Source: Sulfurimonas sp.
GTDB taxonomy: Bacteria > Campylobacterota > Campylobacteria > Campylobacterales > Sulfurimonadaceae
Reading direction: 5' to 3'
Assembly: GCF_023229025.1 (NCBI RefSeq)
Contig: NZ_JALOAA010000053.1
Coordinates: forward strand, 1 to 10,140
DNA: 10,140 nucleotides
Under the pieces are notes generated by a model, which did not search any database, was not told the origin of the DNA, and saw only the letters and a program-made list of their open reading frames with translations. Positions 1-6,383 of this stretch are shown in pieces. Each line of letters begins with the position of its first letter. Positions within the stretch are counted from its first letter, which is position 1. The position numbers were made by a program, and so were the translations under genes.

Positions 1-261
1 GCTTTTTGCCATAAACCGCGTGAACAGCTTATGGACTTTTTATATCTATTACTATAGGGATCCAATAAATTGGATTCAAATAGAATAGACGGTTGTTGTT
101 ATATTAGTTTGTCTCAAGTAAACTTATAGTGACTAATTTAACTATTTGTATAGCTATATCAGTCTATTTACTTGCTTAGTTTTCAATGATCTCAAACATC
201 CTTAATAAACTTCAACTCGAAGTCCTATTGAGTCCTAAACTTTAGGTCCCTGTGTTTGTGG
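1..261 (-). ncRNA. Transcribed leader, probably of a ribosomal RNA operon starting left of the window
   Basis: No protein gene is visible here. Read on the minus strand, this stretch lies directly downstream of a consensus promoter with a C-rich discriminator. It contains the motif TTGAAAACTAAG (plus-strand 175-186), preceded by GATCA, which resembles the boxA antitermination region found before bacterial rRNA genes. It can also form local hairpins: CAAGTAAA at 115-122 pairs with TTTACTTG at 167-174, and CCATAA at 9-14 pairs with TTATGG at 29-34. A leader of at least 260 nt with a strong promoter and boxA fits a 16S-23S-5S operon. No 16S sequence lies in the window, so the identity is inference. 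A tRNA or other stable-RNA operon is the main alternative. Confidence 0.5.
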
Positions 262-267
262 AGGGGA

Positions 268-296
268 ATTATAGGCAAATCACTCTTAGTTGTCAA
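268..296 (-). promoter_or_regulatory. Consensus sigma-70 promoter, stable-RNA type
   Basis: On the minus strand the -35 box is TTGACA (291-296) and the -10 box is TATAAT (268-273), separated by exactly 17 bp. Both boxes match consensus perfectly. Upstream of the -35 (about 297-320) is an A/T-rich tract that resembles an UP element. Transcription should start near 261. The bases after the -10 are C-rich (TCCCCTCC), a discriminator type often seen at growth-regulated rRNA promoters. It points left, away from the first protein gene. Confidence 0.8.
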
Positions 297-394
297 TAGT
301 TTTTTAAAGAAATTTCAGAAGTTCTCTAGAGTGTTAAGTTTTATGCGTTTTGTTGTTCTTTTTAGCTAATAATAAATCTCTATACTTAGTAATG

Positions 395-423
395 TTGCTA
401 TTTATTAACTCTTTATGTATAAA
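395..423 (+). promoter_or_regulatory. Candidate promoter for the BI-1 family gene
   Basis: TTGCTA (395-400) and TATAAA (418-423) are 17 bp apart, which predicts a start near 430 and a leader of about 50 nt before the ATG at 480. The match to sigma-70 is good but not perfect. It lies back to back with the strong leftward promoter, roughly 100 bp away. Confidence 0.45.
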
Positions 424-479
424 ATTCTTAAACATACAAATATGTAAATCATTTTGTATTACATAGATAAAGGAAGAAA

Positions 480-1178
480 ATGGGACTTTACAACCGTGAT
501 TATGCGAGAGGAAATGCGTCAACATACAGCACTCAGACTAGAAGTGACACGCAAATTGTATCTTTTGTTAAAGAGACTTACAAGCTTTTTGCTGCTTCTA
601 TGATGGCAGGTGCTGTTGGAGCTTACGTTGGTGTGCCGATGGCTGGAACAATTGCTGCCAACTTTTTTCCTCTGCTTATTTTAGAAATTGGGCTCTTAAT
701 TGGGTTGCATTTTGTAAAACATAAGCCAGGTATCAACTTAGCGGTAATGTTTGGCTTCGTGTTTATGACAGGCTTAATGCTATCTCCACTGCTTTCACAT
801 ACACTTGGAATGAACGGTGGTGGAACAATTGTTGGAAATGCTTTTGCCATGACATCTCTTGTGTTTGGCGCGATGAGCTTTTATGCTATTAAGACAACTA
901 AAGATTTTTCAGGGTATGGAAAGCCTCTATTGATAGCTTTGGTAGTTATTATTGCATTTTCAATTATTAATATCTTTTTGGGAAATCCATTAATGGCAAT
1001 AGCAATCTCAGGAGCTGTTGTTATACTATTTAGTGTATTGGTAGTTTATGATACTCAAAATATAATAAAAGGTGCTTACGAGACACCTATTGATGGTGCT
1101 ATTGCACTCTACTTAGACTTTTTAAATATTTTTACTTCTCTTCTACACCTTTTTGGTATATTTGGAAGTGATGACTAG
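480..1178 (+). CDS. Bax inhibitor-1/YccA family integral membrane protein
   Basis: A 232-residue, strongly hydrophobic protein with about seven predicted membrane helices (roughly residues 33-52, 56-77, 85-105, 113-136, 148-167, 171-190 and 207-228) after a polar N-terminus of about 30 residues. The segment MTGLMLSPL (96-104), the VYDTQ motif (Asp191) and LYLDFLNIF (Asp213) are characteristic of the BI-1/YccA (TMBIM) family. The two aspartates correspond to the pair linked to pH-gated calcium leak in the Bacillus homologue YetJ. YccA of E. coli interacts with the FtsH protease, so the role here could be ion leak or membrane quality control, and I cannot tell which. The start is supported by AGGAAG at 471-476, four bases before the ATG. 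The stop overlaps the start of the next gene, so the two are probably co-transcribed. Confidence 0.9.
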   Translation: MGLYNRDYARGNASTYSTQTRSDTQIVSFVKETYKLFAASMMAGAVGAYVGVPMAGTIAANFFPLLILEIGLLIGLHFVKHKPGINLAVMFGFVFMTGLMLSPLLSHTLGMNGGGTIVGNAFAMTSLVFGAMSFYAIKTTKDFSGYGKPLLIALVVIIAFSIINIFLGNPLMAIAISGAVVILFSVLVVYDTQNIIKGAYETPIDGAIALYLDFLNIFTSLLHLFGIFGSDD

Positions 1179-1578
1179 TCAACTTCCACCCGAACTTTAT
1201 CGGGTGGTTGACGCTAATTTAAACCGCCTCAAAGAAGGTATAAGAGTTGTTGAAGATATCGTAAGATACAAAGACAACAACAAAAACATCTCCTCCCAAT
1301 TAAAACAACTAAGACATAAAGCAAAAATCAAAGAGACATTAGAGTTACTAAAAGAGCGTGACAGCGTAAATGATGTTCTTAGAACTACAATCAAAAGCGA
1401 ACTTAATAGAGATGATATATCATCGATAATTCTTGCTAACTTCAAAAGAGCGCAAGAGTCAGCGAGAGTACTAGAAGAGCTTTATAAGCTTCATAATATC
1501 GAGTATAGTGAGAATTTTAAGCAGATAAGGTATGAGTTATATACGTTAGAGAAATCTATACTAATTAATAATCAATAA
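1171..1578 (+). CDS. thiD2: Stand-alone ThiD2-like protein, probable HMP-phosphate kinase of thiamin synthesis
   Basis: A 135-residue, mostly helical protein with no signal peptide or membrane segment. The motif RVVDANLNRLKEGIRVVED (residues 11-29) is the hallmark of the ThiD2 domain, which in many bacteria is fused to the N-terminus of thiamin-phosphate synthase ThiE. Such proteins are often annotated 'thiamine-phosphate pyrophosphorylase', but the TIM-barrel catalytic part is absent here. Characterised ThiD2 proteins phosphorylate hydroxymethylpyrimidine phosphate to the diphosphate, and that is the likely role. A second copy of the motif, ANFKRAQESARVLEELYKL (89-107), resembles residues 15-33. 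I chose the ATG at 1171, which overlaps the upstream stop by 8 nt, because it puts the family motif at the usual distance from the N-terminus. A TTG at 1153 in the same frame would add six residues. GGAAG at 1164-1168 is a weak, very close ribosome site. Confidence 0.8.
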   Translation: MTSQLPPELYRVVDANLNRLKEGIRVVEDIVRYKDNNKNISSQLKQLRHKAKIKETLELLKERDSVNDVLRTTIKSELNRDDISSIILANFKRAQESARVLEELYKLHNIEYSENFKQIRYELYTLEKSILINNQ

Positions 1579-1627
1579 AAAGTATTTAATTAAGATATAT
1601 TTTTTTAAGAAGTGGAAAGCAAGAAGA

Positions 1628-1654
1628 TAAGGTTTGGCTTTATACCAAACCTTA
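1628..1654. terminator. Hairpin between convergent genes, possible bidirectional terminator
   Basis: TAAGGTTTGG (1628-1637) and CCAAACCTTA (1645-1654) form a perfect 10-bp stem with a 7-nt loop. It lies between the end of the ThiD2-like gene (1578) and the end of the convergent hydrolase (1671), where a shared terminator is expected. The plus-strand T run (1666-1672) begins about 11 nt past the stem, and the minus side is only moderately T-rich. Termination efficiency is therefore uncertain. Confidence 0.6.
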
Positions 1655-1670
1655 AATAGTTACTATTTTT

Positions 1671-2636
1671 TTACTCTAGACCCATATCAAACTCTAGATA
1701 TGCTCTAGTAATATTACTTGCATGAAGCAGATCATAAAGAGCTTTATCTTTAAACTCTTCTAGCGGTACGGCTTCAACGATTCCAGTACTATCAACACCA
1801 TCATCCATTGCAGCTTCAACTCTCTCCTTTGTTAGAGTAAAATATTGCACAGACTCATCAGTTGCTGTTTTGTCAATAATAAATCCATGTCCTGGAATAA
1901 GTGTTGTCCAATCTTTTGAGTTAATAGCCTCAAGAGCAGAAAGTTGTCCCTCAACAGAGCCATCTCTATTTGATGTAATTCTTCCATTCATTACTAAGTC
2001 ACCTGCTAAAATAACTTTGTTATCAGGCATATATAGGAAATAATCCTCTACAGAGTGCCCCATTCCAACCGGAACATACTCAAGATTTACACCTGCAACT
2101 TTAAACTTTATAGTCTCTTTATACCATTTATCGACATGAATAATCTTCGTGCCTCTTATAGCATTTTTAGAGAGCGTCTTAAACATTCTAGAGTCTTCAT
2201 GACCAATAGGATAGTTCTCGTTTATGGATTCAGGGCCAATGATTTCAGCACCATGTACCTCTTTGTAGTAGTTATTTCCTAACCAGTGATCATCATGTTC
2301 ATGGCTTAAAATAACATGCTTAACAGGAAGCTCTCCGGCAACTTTACTTACTGCTTCGTACGCTTGCTTAGCGTAGATATAAGATGGACCGGTATCCCAT
2401 AAAACATAACTATTGTCACCTTTTATATAGCAGGTGTTGACCATGTTTCCGCCATTTTCTCTAGTCGGAATTTCAAGTGCTCCAAAAAAACACCATACAT
2501 TTTCACTAACTTTCTTCGGTTCAAGATTATACTTAAAGTCAGCAGTTTGAGCTTCGCCTCCAGCATAAGCTGACGTTACAAAAAAAAGCGATGCAGCTGT
2601 TGAAGCAAGTAGTGGCTTTATCATTTTGTTTAGCAT
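1671..2636 (-). CDS. Periplasmic metallo-beta-lactamase-fold hydrolase, SoxH-like, next to soxZ
   Basis: A 321-residue protein with an N-terminal Sec signal peptide (basic MLNKMIK, hydrophobic core, cleavage probably after Ala25 in SAYA). The metal-binding residues of the fold are all present: HEHDDH (His112, His114, Asp116, His117), His194 in GMGHS, Asp213 in LAGDL and His250 in IPGHG. This predicts an intact two-metal site, usually zinc. Exported proteins of this kind occur in sox clusters (SoxH and relatives) and beside quinoprotein operons. Their substrate is unsettled, with thiol esters, persulfides or glutathione adducts as candidates. AAAGGAAA precedes the ATG by a few bases. It is 125 nt after soxZ, with a strong hairpin in the gap. 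TATACT at 2675-2680 (minus) could be the -10 of a separate promoter, but no convincing -35 accompanies it. A role in clearing or releasing Sox intermediates is inference from position. Confidence 0.85.
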   Translation of the reverse strand: MLNKMIKPLLASTAASLFFVTSAYAGGEAQTADFKYNLEPKKVSENVWCFFGALEIPTRENGGNMVNTCYIKGDNSYVLWDTGPSYIYAKQAYEAVSKVAGELPVKHVILSHEHDDHWLGNNYYKEVHGAEIIGPESINENYPIGHEDSRMFKTLSKNAIRGTKIIHVDKWYKETIKFKVAGVNLEYVPVGMGHSVEDYFLYMPDNKVILAGDLVMNGRITSNRDGSVEGQLSALEAINSKDWTTLIPGHGFIIDKTATDESVQYFTLTKERVEAAMDDGVDSTGIVEAVPLEEFKDKALYDLLHASNITRAYLEFDMGLE

Positions 2637-2725
2637 GATTTTTCCTTTTATTTTTAATTTGTTATTGCATTAAGAGTATAGTTGAAGTGTTACAGAACAA
2701 ATCAAATTTACTCTTCTTTTAATAA

Positions 2726-2749
2726 TTCTTCCTCCAACCGGAGGAAGAA
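2726..2749 (-). terminator. Strong hairpin just after soxZ (terminator or mRNA-stabilising)
   Basis: TTCTTCCTCC (2726-2735) and GGAGGAAGAA (2740-2749) form a perfect 10-bp stem with a 4-nt loop, 12 nt downstream of the soxZ stop codon. In the minus-strand transcript the stem is followed by UUAUUAAAAG, a poor U tract. It may cause partial termination or block 3' decay, setting hydrolase expression below soxYZ. The position fits the end of a soxCDYZ transcript. Confidence 0.55.
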
Positions 2750-2761
2750 AAATGATAAAAC

Positions 2762-3055
2762 TTATTTGATTTTGTCTTTATCGCTATTAGTTTCACCTTT
2801 GTTATCAACAGTCTCAATAACAATCTCATCACCCTTTTTACCTTGAGTAGTTGTAAACATAAAGTAAGGGTTTTTAGATAGAAATGGTCCTGTTGACGCT
2901 TCCCACACAAGTTTACCGTTTATTTTAGCAGTAATGTGCGTAATAAATTCAACTTCCGCTTTTCTTGTCTCAGACTCCTCTTTACCAATCATTGGACTGT
3001 CAAGTAACATTTTAACTTCAACAACACCTTTTTTTTCTTTAGCTTTTATTTTCAT
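2762..3055 (-). CDS. soxZ: SoxZ, sulfur-carrier complex subunit
   Basis: A 97-residue protein, the usual SoxZ length, with no signal peptide or cysteine. It has the family's beta-sandwich features: an early KMLLDSPMIG segment, the central FITHITAKINGK segment with AEVEF before it, TGPFLSKNPYFMF (residues about 56-68), and GDEIVIETVDNKGE near the end. SoxZ pairs with SoxY to form the periplasmic carrier on which thiosulfate sulfur is held. Lacking its own signal, it is believed to be exported by riding with the Tat-exported SoxY. AAGGA precedes the ATG at a normal distance within an A-rich stretch. It sits 52 nt after soxY, in the same operon. The identification rests on sequence and order together and is firm. 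Confidence 0.95.
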   Translation of the reverse strand: MKIKAKEKKGVVEVKMLLDSPMIGKEESETRKAEVEFITHITAKINGKLVWEASTGPFLSKNPYFMFTTTQGKKGDEIVIETVDNKGETNSDKDKIK

Positions 3056-3107
3056 AATTTAATCCTTTTTTTTATTTTTACTAATATCTGCGTTATTTAG
3101 GTTTAAA

Positions 3108-3563
3108 TCAACCTCCACAACCACCGATTGATACTTCTACTTTTTGTACAGCTGAGTACAATTTACCGTCTCTGCCTTTTGCAACAACAGTTACATTAGC
3201 AGTTTTTCTCATTTTAATCTTAGTCATAAGATCAACAACAGAACCTTCAGGTAGCTCCATAACCACTACAGCACTTCTTGGATTTGCATCTTGAAATAAA
3301 GCAACAGTAGCTAAATCTACTTTAGACTTGATACCGATTGGCACTGCACCACCATTCTCTGCAAGCTTAGGAGCTTTAATCTCTATTTGTCCATCAATTG
3401 TTTCTGCTGAACCAAATAGTGCTTCAATAGCTTCTTGAGAAGTAGGAGCTTCCCATGCCTTAGGAGCCGTAGCTCTAAAATCTGTAGCACTTAAGCTAGC
3501 TGGTAAAACCGATGCTACAGCTGCTGCTGCTGCACTTAAACTTAAAAATTTTCTTCTTTGCAT
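3108..3563 (-). CDS. soxY: SoxY, covalent sulfur carrier with C-terminal GGCGG
   Basis: A 151-residue precursor. The N-terminus RRKFLSL (Arg3-Arg4) followed by an alanine-rich stretch is a Tat signal, with cleavage probable near residues 26-27 (LSA/TDF). The protein ends in IGGCGG, the flexible swinging arm whose cysteine (Cys149) carries the sulfur substrate in the Sox cycle. This cysteine and the terminal glycines are exactly conserved here, so the carrier should be functional. SoxY works with SoxZ. Thiosulfate would be loaded by SoxAX, the sulfane sulfur oxidised by SoxCD, and sulfate released by SoxB; SoxAX and SoxB must be encoded elsewhere. AAAGGA lies about 8 nt before the ATG. The gene follows soxD after 40 nt, and that gap holds a strong hairpin. 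Confidence 0.96.
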   Translation of the reverse strand: MQRRKFLSLSAAAAAVASVLPASLSATDFRATAPKAWEAPTSQEAIEALFGSAETIDGQIEIKAPKLAENGGAVPIGIKSKVDLATVALFQDANPRSAVVVMELPEGSVVDLMTKIKMRKTANVTVVAKGRDGKLYSAVQKVEVSIGGCGG

Positions 3564-3590
3564 TTTTTTTCCTTTGTATAATGTTTAGTA

Positions 3591-3617
3591 AATCTAGTAA
3601 GTCTTACTTACTAGATT
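3591..3617 (-). repeat. Perfect inverted repeat across the soxD stop codon, soxD-soxY junction
   Basis: AATCTAGTAAG (3591-3601) and CTTACTAGATT (3607-3617) are exact reverse complements separated by 5 nt. The soxD stop codon (3604-3606) sits in the loop. The 11-bp hairpin in the mRNA is not followed by a U tract, so it is not a standard terminator. It may be an mRNA-processing or stability element that uncouples soxYZ levels from soxCD. A protein-binding site is possible but less likely inside an operon. Confidence 0.75.
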
Positions 3618-4758
3618 CTATCATAAATTTAACAATATCTTTGATTTGTTCGTCACTTAAATCCATAGCGCCGCCCTTTGGAGGCATTCCGCCAATACCG
3701 TTTATAGAGTTATGGTTAACTCTATCTATGCCTTGCTCCATAACTGTAGCCCAAGCATTTTTATCTCCTAGAGCAGGTGCGCCCATTGCATCTGTTTTGT
3801 GACAAACTGCACAAGACTTCTCATACAATCTCTGAGCTTCTGATATAGGTCCTGCATTATCATCTACCGGTGGAAGATCCCTCACAGTAGAGTATGGAGG
3901 CTCAACAGCTGTAATCTCGTTTGCAATTCTCATAACAGGCTCTTTACCGCAATCAGTCATACAGCGTGTTCCCACTGCACCAAAGTTTTTAGGTTCAGCA
4001 AAAAACTCTCTCATGTTCTCAACACCGTTTTCTCCATCTATATTAGGATAAAAACCATCACGGTTTGGCATTACTATTTTTTTGAAGTTATCTTGATTTA
4101 GCTCTTCAATATCTTCACCATCTATTTGAATACCGTTCTCAGCTAATAAGTAAGCTGTCATAGCATACATCTGATCTGGCGTATAGCTTTTTGGGTTTGC
4201 ATACGGCATAGCATCACGAATATACCAGATAAGCGTACTTGCTTGTGGCCAATATGAGCCAATTGTTCTGTTTGGAGCATCTTTACCCGGACAAGTTCTT
4301 TGATTTTTAAGTGACTCTACAGATCCACCTGTCAATGTCGGATAACCTTTACCGCCTGCACCAAACTCACCATGACAAACTGCACAATCTCTGTCGTATA
4401 GCTCTTCACCCTCTTCTACTGTACCTGAACCTACAGGCAATCCTGTGCCGTCAGGCATAATATCTGTATCCCAAGCCTCTAACTCATTTTGAGTTGGAGT
4501 TCTACCGAAATTAACACCCGCTGTCGACTGCTCATTTATAGCATATGCTGTATATGCTCCACCTTCTCTTTTGTAAGTCACACCACCGTCTAGAGCATCT
4601 TTCGTAGGATTATACATACCGCTCGCAGCAGCTTCAACTTTTGCTGAAGAGCTTGTTGCAGTAGTAGTTCCTGAAGCGAAACAGCCCGTAAAAAACAGTG
4701 CGCTACTTGCAACTGCTGAAATTCCTAAAATAATTAATTTGCTATTTATTTTCATCAT
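3604..4758 (-). CDS. soxD: SoxD, dihaem cytochrome c subunit of sulfane dehydrogenase SoxCD
   Basis: A 384-residue protein with two cytochrome c domains. The haem motifs are CAVCH at residues 125-129 and 316-320. Probable axial methionines are Met184 (in DAMPY) and Met358 (in GGMPP). Extra cysteines at 156, 266 and 270 (CMTDC) lie between the domains. The N-terminus has a basic start and a hydrophobic core ending in FFTGC (Cys26), followed by a Thr/Ser/Ala-rich linker. That looks like a lipobox, so the protein may be lipid-anchored instead of soluble. SoxD accepts electrons from SoxC during six-electron oxidation of SoxY-bound sulfane sulfur and passes them to the respiratory chain. Two ATG codons in tandem (4758 and 4755) follow AGGGAGGG; the first is taken. 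The gene starts 14 nt after soxC. The dihaem form is the usual one for SoxD in organisms with a complete Sox cycle. Confidence 0.94.
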   Translation of the reverse strand: MMKINSKLIILGISAVASSALFFTGCFASGTTTATSSSAKVEAAASGMYNPTKDALDGGVTYKREGGAYTAYAINEQSTAGVNFGRTPTQNELEAWDTDIMPDGTGLPVGSGTVEEGEELYDRDCAVCHGEFGAGGKGYPTLTGGSVESLKNQRTCPGKDAPNRTIGSYWPQASTLIWYIRDAMPYANPKSYTPDQMYAMTAYLLAENGIQIDGEDIEELNQDNFKKIVMPNRDGFYPNIDGENGVENMREFFAEPKNFGAVGTRCMTDCGKEPVMRIANEITAVEPPYSTVRDLPPVDDNAGPISEAQRLYEKSCAVCHKTDAMGAPALGDKNAWATVMEQGIDRVNHNSINGIGGMPPKGGAMDLSDEQIKDIVKFMIESSK

Positions 4759-4772
4759 AATCTACTCCCTCC

Positions 4773-6113
4773 CTACTTTGGACAGTTGTCTGTTCTAACT
4801 TGAACATTATGAACTGAACCATCTTGTCTAACTTCCCAAGTACAAATTGAGTTTCTATGATAAACGCCTTCTACACCCATAATCTCTTTTTCTTCTGAAA
4901 CTGAAGGTTGAACATATCCGGCATCATCTATAGCACGAGATTGAAGCAATAGAGGCTTGCCTTCATATCTGTACATATATGAGAACCTTGTCCATGATTT
5001 TGGAAGAACTAATCCTTTAAGACTCGCTTCAACATAGTTGTCTCCGCCATCAAATGATATATCTACTGCCGTAATAGTCCCGTGACCACTCCAAGCAATA
5101 CCCTCAACTTCTACTAAATCACCTTTTTTAAGGTCTGTCCAAGGTTTTTCAGGACAAGGAGTTGTGATAATTGAGTTAACTTCTAACGGGTAGAAATGCT
5201 GAATCGCTTTACCGCTAGCAGTAAGAACCGTATATTTAGAAGTCTCTTCTTTACAATACCATGGCTCTGCACCAAACTCTAAACGCTTTAGCCATTTAAC
5301 ACATAAGTTTGCTTCCCAGCCCGGTAACATTAGACGAACAGGATAACCTTGCTCCGGTCTAATAGCCTCACCGTTTTGAGCCCAAACAATCATTGCATCA
5401 TCTAAAACTTTCTCAACAGGAACTGTTCTACTCATCTCTGAACCGTCAGATCCTTCAGCTAGCATCCACTTTGCAGTAGGTTTTAGACCGATTTCATCAA
5501 GAATAGTTTTTAGACGAACACCTGTCCACTCAGCATTACTCATCATACCTTTTACAAACTGCAACGAGTTGAATTGAGGACCTTTCCACTCAGCAGCACC
5601 GTTAGCAGGACACTCCATAAAAAGAATTCTGCTCTCAGACGGATATTTTTTTAACTCTTCTAAAGTTAAAACAATTGGTCTATCAACAAGACCGTGAATC
5701 ATAAGTCTGAACTTGTTTGGATCTACATGTGCCACACCATTGTGTGTTCTTGTAAAATGTAAACCGTTTGGCGTAATAATACCCTCTAGCTCATGTAGCG
5801 GTGTCATTGAGACAGCAGCATGCATGTCTCCACCTGACGAAAGAAGACTTGATGTTCTTCTTACGACATTATGCTCATACTTTGACGGAATACCGTATGG
5901 ATACTTATTAAGCTCATCACCTAATGTTGTTCCCCACTCCACATGGTGAATAATGTTTTCATCGTCAGCCGATAGCTTAGCAGGTGCTAAGATACTTGTA
6001 GCAGCGATTGCACTTACAGAATAAGCAGCTGTTCTTTTGAAGAAATCTCTTCTACTCGATTGCTCTACACTGTTTGTAGTAGTTTCTAAGTTATTTTCAG
6101 AAATTTTACTCAT
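4773..6113 (-). CDS. soxC: SoxC, molybdopterin subunit of sulfane dehydrogenase SoxCD
   Basis: A 446-residue protein of the sulfite oxidase family. The N-terminus has a Tat signal (SSRRDFFKR, Arg21-Arg22) and a likely cleavage near Ala49 (LSA/DDE), as expected for a cofactor-loaded periplasmic enzyme. The molybdenum-binding domain occupies roughly residues 95-310. Its ligand cysteine is Cys168 in MECPANGAAEW, the SoxC-like form of the loop, followed by GPQFNSLQF. The C-terminal Mo-co dimerisation domain (about 315-430) includes VEGIAWSGHGTITAVDIS and the conserved SWTRFSY. There is no haem domain, because electrons go to SoxD encoded next. Together they oxidise sulfane sulfur bound to SoxY. 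A very strong ribosome site, AAGGAGGT, is 9 nt before the ATG. It is the first gene of the operon, about 85 nt below a near-consensus promoter. Confidence 0.95.
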   Translation of the reverse strand: MSKISENNLETTTNSVEQSSRRDFFKRTAAYSVSAIAATSILAPAKLSADDENIIHHVEWGTTLGDELNKYPYGIPSKYEHNVVRRTSSLLSSGGDMHAAVSMTPLHELEGIITPNGLHFTRTHNGVAHVDPNKFRLMIHGLVDRPIVLTLEELKKYPSESRILFMECPANGAAEWKGPQFNSLQFVKGMMSNAEWTGVRLKTILDEIGLKPTAKWMLAEGSDGSEMSRTVPVEKVLDDAMIVWAQNGEAIRPEQGYPVRLMLPGWEANLCVKWLKRLEFGAEPWYCKEETSKYTVLTASGKAIQHFYPLEVNSIITTPCPEKPWTDLKKGDLVEVEGIAWSGHGTITAVDISFDGGDNYVEASLKGLVLPKSWTRFSYMYRYEGKPLLLQSRAIDDAGYVQPSVSEEKEIMGVEGVYHRNSICTWEVRQDGSVHNVQVRTDNCPK

Positions 6114-6158
6114 TTATCGTCTACCTCCTTCTTCTTTAATCTTGTAGATTTTTATAGT

Positions 6159-6190
6159 ATGCATAGTACAATTTTTTATGCATAGTACAA
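6159..6190 (-). repeat. Two exact 13-bp direct repeats in the soxC leader, candidate operator
   Basis: ATGCATAGTACAA (plus strand) occurs at 6159-6171 and again at 6178-6190, a 19-bp period with a 6-bp spacer. On the coding strand it reads TTGTACTATGCAT. A partial third copy, ATGCAAG, is at 6192-6198. The repeats begin about 9 bp downstream of the predicted start of transcription, where a repressor would block initiation or early elongation. No known regulator is recognised from the sequence. Confidence 0.65.
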
Positions 6191-6204
6191 AATGCAAGAC
6201 GGAG

Positions 6205-6234
6205 ATTATATATGAAATATAATTAAATTGTCAA
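6205..6234 (-). promoter_or_regulatory. Near-consensus sigma-70 promoter of the sox operon
   Basis: On the minus strand, TTGACA (6229-6234) and TATAAT (6205-6210) are 18 bp apart, with both boxes perfect. Transcription is predicted to start near 6198, giving an untranslated leader of about 85 nt before soxC. A promoter this strong suggests that control is negative or post-transcriptional, which fits the direct repeats just downstream. Confidence 0.75.
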
Positions 6235-6317
6235 GGAGTATTATCAATAATGTAATAATTTTCTCACATTTTTATATTTCTTCACACTTTGTTACAAATT
6301 ATCTTGACTTATAGTTT

Positions 6318-6346
6318 TTATAATTGGTAGTAAAATATGTTAGAAT
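6318..6346 (+). promoter_or_regulatory. Candidate extended -10 promoter for the MOSC gene
   Basis: TGTTAGAAT (6338-6346) matches the extended -10 pattern TGn plus a TATAAT-like hexamer. TTATAA (6318-6323) lies 17 bp upstream as a weak -35. The predicted start is near 6353, about 30 nt before the ATG. TTGACT at 6304-6309 is an alternative -35, but it lacks a good -10 at the right distance. Confidence 0.35.
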
Positions 6347-6383
6347 TACATAAACATAAAAGTAGTAAAAAGTGGTGAGAGAT

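Noticed and set aside
1..60. tRNA or the 5' end of 16S rRNA at the left edge
   Set aside because: No cloverleaf and no AGAGTTTGATC-type 16S start on either strand.
334..525. Minus-strand open frame over the first promoter region
   Set aside because: It overlaps the BI-1 start and two promoters, and its composition is that of AT-rich non-coding DNA.
2719..2910. Short minus-strand open frame overlapping soxZ
   Set aside because: It is out of frame with soxZ, covers the hairpin region, and has no family features.
3512..3802. Plus-strand open frame opposite soxY and soxD
   Set aside because: It lies antisense to two firmly identified sox genes, has no ribosome site, and its translation resembles no family; it is a shadow frame.
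6319..6324. Perfect TATAAT on the plus strand as the MOSC -10 box
   Set aside because: No -35-like hexamer or TG extension sits at a usable distance; the extended -10 at 6338-6346 is preferred, with low confidence.
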